DNA of 64,000 nt from Leucocoprinus leucothites. Its lineage: Eukaryota; Basidiomycota; Agaricomycetes; Agaricales; Agaricaceae. The stretch's first letter is position 1; each line of letters starts with the position of its first letter. The stretch lies in the NCBI GenBank assembly GCA_013368445.1, contig JAACJO010000033.1, forward strand, positions 124,001-188,000. Reading direction: 5' to 3'. Of the stretch, positions 55,126-64,000 are shown piece after piece. The position numbers were made by a program, and so were the translations under genes. Below the pieces are notes generated by a model. The model worked only from the letters and a program-made list of their open reading frames with translations. It was not told the DNA's origin and did not search any database.

Positions 55126-55355
55126 CTCACACAGGAATCTGTGGACAACTGTAAATGACTATATTAACAAGATAGAGACTTGTACTCACCTGTGGACAAC
55201 TGTAAATGACTGAGAGTCAAGAAAGCATCCACAGGAGAGTTGAACATCCAGTCAGGTGATCTACAACTGACTAAGCAACCTCTGCATCAACTCTAACTTC
55301 ACACATCAACAAATCAATCACATATACTTGTAGACTGTCCAGAGCACATCTGACA

Positions 55356-55633
55356 GATGGAAAGTGCATGGCATGGATCTCCAGGGCCCACCATGCACAG
55401 CACGGGGGCAGACAATGTGACCTGTAGGGAAGAGAACCCTACAGACGCGACCGAGCAGCATCACGACAATGGTTTTCAAGCCAAAGCCGGTCAAACTGGT
55501 GTTGCCAGAATGGGCATTTGCAATCGTCAGCTGTGTGCGACTTGGCACAGTTGACACACTTGATATGAGGACAGGGATCCTTGGCAGTGGTGGGCAGAAT
55601 GGGGGGATTCGCCTTTGGACTCCCCTTACAACA
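55356..55633 (-). mobile_element. ORF1-only family A copy A4, 3' portion
   Basis: Minus-strand ORF1 end with stop TAG at 55439-55441 and 84 bp of 3' UTR up to the Cop3 5' LTR, where it stops in TTTCCATC. It encodes CCKGSPKANPP, CVNCAKSHTADDCKC and FDRLWLENHCRDAARSRL. It joins 62641 after removal of D9. Confidence 0.9.
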
Positions 55634-55673
55634 CATCCTCCTTTTCCTCTTACCACCATCATCGATTTCTTTG

Positions 55674-58476
55674 ATGGTATCTACATACACATTGACTACG
55701 AATACTACTGTAATGACTACACCATTGCACTGGGCAGACCTTAAGGGTTCCCCTCCACTGTCTTTGGACCCTATGAACCTTGCCGACACTGAAACACGTG
55801 TCTCAGTCAACAAGTGCAACCGCTCGAAATCTCCTGCACTATCCATCAAATCGACTAGGCACTCTGTTCAAGACGATGCCAAGTCTGCTGCCCCATCAAG
55901 GGCTGGCTCTGATCAAGAAGAGGAGAGTGGTGAGAGCGATTCTGACTCGTCAGTTTCAACTTCCCCCCCTTCTTCTCCCTCTGCTGCCTGAGCTACATTA
56001 TTGCACATAGCATCACACTCATCCTTTAGAACTCCCCCTCCTCCCTCTTCATGCGCCAAGTGAGCTCGTGCTCGAGAATCTCATAGGGGACTGGACATTA
56101 CCCCCAAGGCCATCTCAAGAACTGTGTCACTGAATGCATATGATGGCTTTAAATCCCCTATTCCTTTCCATCCATTTGGAGAGGGATTTATAGGTGAGTT
56201 TCAACCTCCTGACCCTTTGAACCTAAGCTCTTATGGGGACGCATAGGGCGACATAGAGGATGGGGTATTCAAAAACGGGGAGCCGGTCAATAGACACTTT
56301 GGACCCCCACCCACCTCAAGGCTGCCTCATGCAATCTATGGATCCACTGAGTCAGCAAAAGCTGTGCCAACCGGCACTCCAGCTACCCTCTTTGCCAGAT
56401 CATCTGATACTAATGACATCACACCTGACGTCACACATGATGTCACTAATGACATCACTGCGCAGCCGCAGGAATCTAGGCCTACACAGCCACATCTACT
56501 GGATCTTAAGGATCATTCAAACACAGCCACCGAAGAGACTATTATTGTTGGTGAAGCTACCTACAAAAGTGCTCGAGGCGCTTAAATATGTTACTAATTT
56601 CTTCAAACATCACGCTGCTCTTGGATTACAGCCTGGTGATAGAGACCCAAGGGTTCCCCAAATGGGGGAACCAATCTATTGCCTACTTACCACTATATTT
56701 GAGGCAGGCTGGGACTGCTTACCCATTAATGGCGAAAGCAGACTCATGATCACTGAAGCATTGAGGCAATATTATGGCCCTCCTTCTGATATCCCTATGA
56801 CAAACTCTTCCCCCCCTCCTAAAGGTAAAGGGAAGGGGAAAAAGGTGCGTAAACCTTCTCCATCTATCATTTCTACCCCCCTATTTCCACCTGGCATTGT
56901 CGTTAGGCAAACTAACACCACAGCTCGGATTGATGATGAATGAATGAACATCGACCAAGCCCCTCCTGCTGAGGGCACCCTTCCTCTCCCCCAGAATGAC
57001 TTTATGTCTTCTGGTAAGGTATGTGACATTTTGTCCATGTCAGGCTCCCTACAGGCAAAGAATGACAATACGTCTTCTAAGCCTGCTGGTCCTATTTGAG
57101 TTTCCCAGGCCCCTCCTCCACCTTCCAATCACATGACTCCAAGGAACGGGAATGGAAATTTTGAGCACTCAGTTAGGGGCCCTTCTTCTGATGGCCAGGC
57201 TCAGCCATCAAAACCTAACCCCAAGGGTGCCTCTAATATGCTGCCTCCCATTCCCCCCCCTGACCATAAGGCATCCACCAAACCCCTTACAGAACATTTT
57301 AACAAGAAGAATGTGTCATTCACTGATGCCGCCCAACGGGGTGTCCAGCTGGCGACTTCCTCTTCCAACTCCTCCTCCAATATTGATGGGGTTAAGATGT
57401 GAGAAATGATACTCGCCTTTCCTGAATTATCTTACGACAAAGTCCTTGCCATGTACAAGGCAGGTTTTGGAAGCGCCCAATCTCAGGCACCTGAACCATC
57501 AACCACAAGCACTCAGCACACTAAACCCAAAATGACTACACACAGGCCTACTCGCTGTCAAGTCCTCATCCCCTTCGAGGGCAACATCATCACTGACCAA
57601 ATTAAAGATTTCAATAAGGTAGCAGAATTCTGTAACCATGGCCTTACTGCCGCCCAATCTAAACTTCGTGTTGAGTCTGTCCGTGAATAGTACAACAGCA
57701 TCTCCATCGCCACCTTGGGCGTTGCCACTCCCTCTGACCTTGACACCATTAAATCATGGCTGAAAAAAGCCTGGCAATTAGGAGACGCCATCCCTATTGA
57801 GCCTCGTCTCCCACAATCTAAATCATTCCTCAAAATCGTTGGCATCCCTTATTGGGTAGCCAATTCCTCCAACCCTCTCTCCCCTGCATTTGTTGAACAA
57901 GCCCTTGGCCAATCATTGCTTTTTGAAAATGTCATCCTTGCCGCTTGCCCTCGCGTCATGAAAGCCTCCCCAAAATCAGACACAGCTGTTGTATGGTTCG
58001 ATATCTGGGATTCCCAGAACGGTACCAAAGCCAAGACATTGGTTAACCATACTATCAATTTCGGCCAACATATCGGAACCATTCATGCTACCAGTATGCA
58101 TCCTGGTGTTGCACAGTGCAGGAACTGCTGGCAGTGGGGTCACCCCACTCATGCGTATTGTGCCCTCGGCGCGTGCTGTCAAATTTGTGGTGGCCCTCAC
58201 TGTGTTGAGAATCATCGATCCATGGCCTAGTGTTACAAGGCCAACCCCAAATCCAATCCCCCTTGTGATGCCACTCCTGACGGCATTCCATATCCTCACC
58301 TCGAGAACTTCAAGTGCCTTAATTGCAAAGGTGATCATCATGCAAATGATACTAAATGTCCATTCTGGAGGAACAGGTTCGACTGGACCTGGCACTCTAA
58401 CAAAGCTGCTGAATCACACACTGCACGTGCTGTCCACGCCAATTCCAATTGCTCCGGTGGCGGAGTTGCAGTTTAA
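55674..58476 (+). pseudogene. D9 ORF1: LINE-D CCHC protein, broken
   Basis: ATG 55674 (MVSTYTLTTNTTVMTT) lies in a leader hairpin ACCATC...GATGGT. N-terminal part: acidic EEESGESDSDSS (about 55,920), then stop TGA 55989-55991. The rest is readable in pieces: KGKGKGKKVRKPS (about 56,825), TPRNGNGNFEHS (57,133), MILAFPELSYDKVLAMYKAGFG (57,406), DLDTIKSWLKKAWQLGD, WFDIWDSQNGTKAKTLVNHTINFG, and knuckles CRNCWQWGHPTHA (last Cys shifted), CQICGGPHCVENH and CLNCKGDHHANDTKC. Stop TAA is 58474-58476. In-frame stops include TAG 57688-57690 and TAG near 58,228. Confidence 0.85.
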
Positions 58477-58478
58477 AT

Positions 58479-61400
58479 ATGTCTGGTAAGAACAATCAGA
58501 TTTCCTCTGTTCGTATCTATTTGCAAAATGTGGGATGATCTTACTCCCTGGTTGACACTCTCCTTGAATCCAAAAAGCTGGACTTCGACATAATTTTTAT
58601 ACAGGAACCCCCTTGGAACTACATACATAAAGCACCCTCTACGACTAACCCTGAAGGGGATGATGTCATAGGTGCCCCTATTTATCTGGAGTGGCTGTGT
58701 ATGGTCCACCCTACTAAGCCTAATAACCCCTGACCCCGTACTCTGACTTATGTCCATAGGCATCTACTTCGCATGAGACCCATCCTTCGACAGGAATGGG
58801 TTAACCATTGGGACATACAAATCTTGGGATTATTTAACCAGGGTAACTACTGTATATCCACTTACTTAACATATACTCTGACTTGTCATCATCAGCGATT
58901 AACTTTCTCTCGATGAACTTCATTGACATTCCTAATATTGTATATATGGGAGGTGACTTCAATTGTCGCTCTCCAGAATGGGATCCCTCAACCACTCATG
59001 TGCCTCAATCTGCATTAACTCTAATGGAGTTAGTAGACTGTTACAATCTTAATAGGTCAATACCAACCATGTTTTCTCCAACCCATTTCTCTCCTATCGA
59101 AAGTCATGACAACTCGGTTATTGATCTCAAATTTTGTGCCAATAATTCCATTTCCCACATCATTGACGCTAGCTCGAGATTACCCTTGGATCATGCACCG
59201 TTAATCATTGACCTTCCAATTCGTCCAAATTATATTAATTATAAAAAACGTGTACTACCAAAAGATAGTGATGAAGAGACCACTTTTATTTCCCAGGTCT
59301 CAGAGCATCTAGCGGATCTTAATTGTTTGGATATTCACTCTACTTCCTGTCTGAACAATATCTCCGATTCTATCTCTCGAATCTTTTCTGAATCGTGGAA
59401 TATGAACTCTAAAATTATATGGATTACTAACCGGTCAAAGGAATGGTGGTCCCCCCACTGCTCTGAGACTCTTCTTACCTACAGAAGAACAAAGGATTGA
59501 AAAGACTGGCGAGCATTCAGAGCGGCTACCCGAGCCACCAAACGCTCTTTCTTTGATGAACATATTCACGAAATTGCATCAACAAACAAGCAACCCTGGG
59601 ACCTTATGGAATGGGTCAAACAGCGCAAACTCCCTGCCATTGAGGGTATTCGTTATCAAGGATGACCCTGCAATGATCTTCTGGATTTATGGAATGCACT
59701 CCATTCATCTTATAATTCAGCATCCGGTCGACCGGTAAGCCCTAGCATTTTAAACGAAATGAAATCCCTCCCTCCCTGCTCTTGGGCAAACTTCTCTGCT
59801 CTCAAACTCACTGAATCTCTCTCTTCATGCACTAATTCTTCAGCACCCGGGCCTGATTATGTCTTCTGGAAACATCTGAAGTCTATTGTTGCCCACAATG
59901 AGTGCTTCAAGAACATACTACTCATTGCTAATGCGTGCATACGTCTCTCTGACTGGCCAAGTCACTTCAAAGACTCGGTCTCTATTATCATTCCCAAGCC
60001 GAATAAACCGGCCTATGATACCCCGAAAGCGTTTTGTCCCATTGTCCTACTAAATACTTTAGGAAAACTAATTGAGAAGATGATCGCTCACTGCATGCAG
60101 TATGAGGTGGTATCTCTAGACATCCTTCACCCCAACCAAATGGGTGGAGTAATCCAATGATCTACAGAAGATGCAGGAGTATTCCTGACTCACATTATTC
60201 GGGCCAGATGGGCCAAAGGTATGATTACTAGTGTTTGTGCCTTCGACATCACACAATTCTTCCCCTCCCTGAACCACGAAATTCTCACTGACATACTACG
60301 ATGCCAAGGGTTTGCCCCTGAAATTGTTAACTTCTTTTCTCATTACCTCATAGGTCGATCCACACAATTCATGTGGAACACTTTCTTGTCTGATGCCCAT
60401 AACGCGGATGTTGGCATGGGGCAAGGTTCTGCATTATCACCCATACTATCTGCGCTTTATTTAGCACCTCTTATGTTCATGTTTGATCAATGTGCTCAGC
60501 TACAATCCATCCCCTCTTCCCTTCTATCCTTTGTTGATGACGGGCTTTGTATATCTCAAGCAAAGAACTACACTGACACCATTTCTTCCCTCAAAGCAGC
60601 TTATTCCATCATTACTTCCATCTGCACTGATCTTGGACTTATCGTTGAACATGATAAATCCGAAGTCTTCCACTTCTCCCGTCGTCATAATGATTCTAAT
60701 CCTCCACTTGACCTTTCCGACATCGGAGGCCCTCTCCTCCATCCAAAACAATTCTGGCGATACCTCAGCTTTTACTTTGATTGTCAACTCTCATTTCAAG
60801 AACATGTCCGATACTACTCTACTAAAGCATTATCCATGGTGAAAGCTATGGGTATGCTAGGCAACTCCTCCCGAGGCCTCCTCCCTCTCCAGAAATGCCT
60901 TCTCTATAGATCATGCATTGTCCCTGTGGCCACGTATGGTTTCTGACTCTGGTACTTCAAAGGCGCTCGTAACAAGGCACTTCTCAAGTCCCTATCAACT
61001 ATGCAAAGGTACGCTGCTCTTTGGATCACAGGCGCCTTTCAAACTTCTCCTTCTGGTGGCGCCGAAAGTATACCCGGACTTATCCCTATTCACCTTCATC
61101 TTTGTAAATTAGCTATTCATTCATCATATTGAGTCTCTACTTTACCATCTAATCATGCATTATGTTCTCTCTTATCTGATCGTTTTTCTCTTAACTCCTC
61201 CCCCCATCCCCAATCACTTCACCTTCTTACTCTGGCCAATAAGGCTAAAATCAAAGGCCCTATCATTGATGTAGATAGTTCTCTTTCTCATCTCTCCGAT
61301 TCTTTTTCTCCTTTCGCTCCTGAATCCAAGCCTAGCTCTCGTCTCATGGATATTTTCCCTGATTCTATTCATTTTCATCCCTGTAACTGTTCAGACAAAC

Positions 61401-62434
61401 ATGAAATGTACAAACATGTAGTGTCTCTTGACTCTATTTTCTCTTCCTCATCTCTTGATTGTAATTGTATTTCAGTTGTCACTGATGCTTCTGTTCCCCT
61501 TGTAGGTTCCCTTCAGGCAGTTTCGGTAGCACATTTATATCGTGGCGGATGACAAGTTTCCCATGCAAAACAAGCAAGCGGCTGGGTGTCTTCTACTGAC
61601 GCTGAACTCTACTCCATTTGCATTGGAATTGCGAAAGCCATCTCCCTCCAATGCGACCACATCATCCTCATCACCGATTGTCTTCCAGCAGCCAAGCTGG
61701 CAGTCAATCCCTCTATTCATTCGAGCCAGTCTCACTTTATCCAAGTCTGCCAACTCTTATCAGACTGGCTCACTACTAAGCCATCTCGAACCATCAACTT
61801 CTGGGATGTCCCATCAAAGTGGTGTTGGAAGCCCTATCTCAAAGTCCACAACGATGTCACTTCCACCCGCATCCATGCTCCTCCTCACATGGGTGCCACC
61901 CTTGACTTCTTGCAACGAAAAGTCACTAACAACTGCCAAAAATCCTGGGAGTCCACATTTTGGAAGAAGTACCATGGCAGCGGTTTCCTTCTTTCTAAAA
62001 AGAACCACAAGTTCCTTATCCCCACTTACATCAAAGGGGGTACTTGGCTTCCCACAGCTAATGAGTTGCCATCACTATGCACATGCATGACTCGTGCCAT
62101 TCTTAACCATGCTCCAATTGGAGTATATCACGAGAGATTTTTTCCTCTCGAGCCCAAATCCTGTCACTGTGGACATCGCCTGGAAACACAACACCACATT
62201 CTGTGCTATTGCCCCCTCTATCCCATCTGCACCCAATGGGTACAATGCGCCTTCCCTCAGTATGAGTTCCTCATCGAGTTCTTGAAAAAGAACCTGGCTG
62301 CTTTTGCCTTCACCAATCATGATACGCGTCCACCACCACTTCAAGCTCCTGTGCCCGCCGAACCAAATGAAGGTCAACTATACTCTTTCATTTCCTCTTT
62401 TCTCTTTTTGTTTGAGTCTGATCTCTGTGTATGA
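58479..62434 (+). pseudogene. D9 ORF2: endonuclease, reverse transcriptase, RNase H, CCHC
   Basis: ATG 58479-58481 is two bases after the ORF1 stop; TGA 62432-62434 ends it. EN: FIQEPPWNY (about 58,595), GGDFNCRSPEWD (about 58,949-58,985), LDHAPLI. RT: KHLKS (about 59,870), FDITQFFPSLNHEIL (about 60,225), GQGSALSPILSALYLAP, FVDDG (60,530-60,544). RNase H: VTDAS (about 61,478), STDAELYS (about 61,591), LITDCLP (about 61,669). C-terminal knuckle CHCGHRLETQHHILCYC (62,162-62,212). It would cut target DNA and reverse-transcribe element RNA at the nick. Inactive: TGA near 58,533 and 58,731, a frameshift near 58,850, and TGA near 59,498 and 60,945. Confidence 0.88.
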
Positions 62435-62503
62435 CACCCCATTCTATAGTCTCTCTCGAGTCTTTTCTATTTCACTGGATTAATCATATATAGTCTTTGT
62501 CTT

Positions 62504-62522
62504 AAGCGGTCTCTGACCGCTT
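62504..62522 (+). other. LINE-D 3' UTR hairpin
   Basis: AAGCGGTC-TCT-GACCGCTT, a perfect 8-bp stem; D3 has the same stem with loop TTC (18881-18899). In D4 (about 32,828-32,846) it is AGTGGTC-TTC-GACCACT, where both arms changed and pairing is kept. Confidence 0.6.
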
Positions 62523-62640
62523 TGTGTACCCCAGCTTGCTGTAGTGTACCATCTGTTTGTAATATCTAGTTGAAAGCAGACTGCGATCGAGCACCGCTAT
62601 ATAAATTCATTGATTTTTTTTTTAAAAAAAAAAAAAAAAA

Positions 62641-64000
62641 GACTCCCCTTACAACAGCTCAAGTGGGAGCAGTGGTTCTCAGTACAATGAGGACCGCCAC
62701 ATGTGGCATATCGCAACGCAGGGGTACGGCACGACGAGGTAGAGTGCCCCCAGTGCCAGCAACACTGACATTGAGGATTGCCTGGGTGAGCACGCGCAGC
62801 CTGAATCACGGACTGAACACCCTCAAAGTGGAGGTACTTGCCCAGGAGCTTCTTGGCACTTGCTCCTGATTGAGAGTCCCAGAGGTCAAACCAGACAGTG
62901 GTGGTGTCGGCTCTGGTGGAGTTGCACATGATGCACACAGAGGAAACATCAGCAAAAATGTCCTTGAAGGTGGACAATTGCATGCGGTCAGTCATGTGAT
63001 TAGGTGTGATGCGAACACTGTTCACGAAGTAAGGGACATCAAGGACCTTGAGGTAGGACCTCGACCTGGGGCAGCACGTCTTGATCGCAAAGGGAGCAGT
63101 AAAGATGGAGGGGATGGAGGACTCAATGATGTCACAGTTGGCGTCAGAGGGAACAGAGGAGATATACAGTGCAATCGTGCTGTATGCCTTGGTGATATTC
63201 TCCACATGCAAGATTGACTTGGCATGGGAGAGGGAGTCATTGAGAAGGTGCATGGCCTTGTGGTGGAGATAGGTGACCTCATCGGTACTGCCGACGAAGT
63301 TGAGGAAGAGTTGGCGGTGGGTGGGGCCTGCAGTTGTCATGCGCGGCTTACTGGTGGTGGGAGCGGCAGCTTGGGCAGCCTGATGCATGGCAGTGATGTG
63401 ATCAGGATCGAGATCAGGGTGGGACTGCACCAACTTGATCAGTGATGCAACCCCGGCCGGGCAGGCCACCTCAGCAAAGGACTTCTTGACCAAGGTGGGA
63501 GGAGGGGGTGCTTTGGTGGGCGCTCGCTGGGCTTGGCCATCAGACCTAACCCTAGCTTGGGGGGGCCACTAGCATACGCTTTGGAAGGCGCTTGCTTGGG
63601 TGGTAAGGGGGGATGGGCCGGGGTAGGCCGACAATCCGGGTGCAGTTATTTGGGTGCTTTGGGGTCACCCATGCTGATGTCATGTGAACCTGCTTTGTCA
63701 GTGGATCCGCAGGACGACTTGTGGTCACCGTGTGGTTGATTAGGGCTGGTTGAAAAGCCCCCAGAGTGAAGAAAGGAGTCAACCATTGGCCACCCCTGCT
63801 TCTGAAACAATGGAGTGAGCTGAGTATCGGCCCAGCCCCTCTTCCTGAATTCCCACAAACTCCCAATGGTGTAGAGAGCGAATGAGTGTCGGGCTGTGTC
63901 AGTCATGACAGCAGCGGGATCGAGATTCGAGAGCCATTTCCCAAATCAACAGAGACCTTCATAGGTGGCAAGGGCCTCCTCCTCCAGGTCAGGTCCGACA
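62641..64000 (-). mobile_element. ORF1-only family A copy A4, 5' portion (runs off the window)
   Basis: Minus-strand ORF1 from the window edge: LEEEALATYEGL at about 63,970, LWEFRKRGWADTQLTPLFQKQGW, then STDKAGSHDISMGDPKAPK. Linker, KKSFAEVACPAGVASLIKLVQSHPDLDPDHITAMHQ, LHHKAMHLLNDSLSHAK and knuckle CQCCWHWGHSTSSC follow, up to CCKGS at 62,641 where D9 is inserted. The stop in LEEEALATYEGLC*FGK (about 63,948) and a TAA/TGA near 63,645 break the frame. The 5' end lies beyond 64000. Confidence 0.88.

Larger units (their letters stand above)
40571..55355 (-). mobile_element. Copia element Cop3 with both LTRs, split by four insertions
   Basis: The minus-strand element has its 5' LTR at 52683-55355, gag-pol at 52278-45512 and 3' LTR at 40571-45449. 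Nested inside are A3 (in the 5' LTR), B4 (in RT) and A2 (in the 3' LTR, itself holding C3). Without these it is about 7.8 kb. The outer flanks are LINE-D (TGATC, 40566-40570) and family A (GATGG, 55356-55360), so the expected 5-bp duplication is absent. The element is probably recombinant or one flank was replaced. Confidence 0.9.
52683..55355 (-). repeat. Cop3 5' LTR (LTR1), interrupted by A3
   Basis: 52683-52809 plus 55181-55355 give 302 bp once A3 and one copy of its 55-bp duplication are removed. The break lies after AAGATAGAGACT, the same base as A2 in the 3' LTR. Confidence 0.92.
55634..62640 (+). mobile_element. LINE-D copy D9, full length (7.0 kb)
   Basis: It begins CATCCTCCTTTTCCTCTTACC and ends ATTCATTGATTTTTTTTT-A17 at 62640. 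The perfect 16-bp target duplication GACTCCCCTTACAACA is at 55618-55633 and 62641-62656 in A4. It contains ORF1, ORF2 and a 206-bp 3' UTR. It is the reference structure for the autonomous element, though both ORFs carry stops. Confidence 0.95.

Noticed and set aside
40571..55355. A2 and A3 as one insertion duplicated with its LTR
   Set aside because: The elements have different N-terminal halves and different duplication lengths (12 and 55 bp).
1..64000. Classical RIP (CpA to TpA) as the cause of decay
   Set aside because: The differences that create stops are mostly at CpG (CGA to TGA). I could not count all contexts by eye, so a RIP-like CpG process is not excluded.

Overview
The window is a solid block of nested, broken retrotransposons with no recognisable host gene, rRNA, tRNA or CRISPR. 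Element types point to a fungus, most likely a mushroom-forming basidiomycete (Agaricomycetes): a Ty1/copia element, Ty3/gypsy-like remnants, and a Tad/I-like LINE with endonuclease, reverse transcriptase, RNase H and a C-terminal cysteine/histidine knuckle. The organism call is inference from family resemblance. Family names below are mine.

Families. LINE-D is the autonomous non-LTR element, about 7.0 kb: ORF1 with CCHC knuckles, a TAA-AT-ATG junction, then ORF2 (EN-RT-RNaseH-CCHC). Families A, B and C are about 2.3 kb LINE-like elements. They have a 5' leader, one ORF1-like gene ending in three zinc knuckles, about 300 bp of 3' UTR and a poly-A tail, with no ORF2. Cop is a copia element with 302-bp LTRs (LTR1). 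LTR2 is a 226-bp LTR seen only as solo copies. LTR3 is a 217-bp relative of LTR1. Two gypsy-like remnants and one TA-flanked MITE complete the list.

Layout. 1-906: end of a gypsy-like element and its LTR. 907-1286: Cop fragment. 1285-3662: C1. 3663-7424: D1, carrying the MITE. 7425-9747: B1 (intact ORF1). 9748-14424: Cop2 remnant with C2 and two LTR2. 14425-23757: D2 on the minus strand, holding A1 and the 5'-truncated D3. 23758-24750: 3' end of Cop4. 24751-25608: D7 remnant and the 5' piece of D4. 25609-39198: an interval inverted between two LTR2 copies, holding B5 tail, C4, gypsy-2, solo LTR1, D5, B2, D6, B3, LTR3 and the 3' piece of D4. 39199-40570: B6 and D8 fragments. 40571-55355: Cop3, split by A2 (itself split by C3), B4 (intact ORF1) and A3. 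55356-64000: A4, split by the full-length D9 (55634-62640).

How they work together. A, B, C and D share the start of their 5' leader and a 3' terminal motif followed by a poly-A tail. This suggests that LINE-D's ORF2 mobilises the ORF1-only families in trans, like HAL1 riding on L1 in mammals. Every LINE-D copy here is dead, many by CGA-to-TGA changes, while B1 and B4 keep full open frames of 631 and 634 codons. LTR-LTR recombination has since rearranged the block; one 13.1-kb inversion can be reconstructed from target-site duplications.
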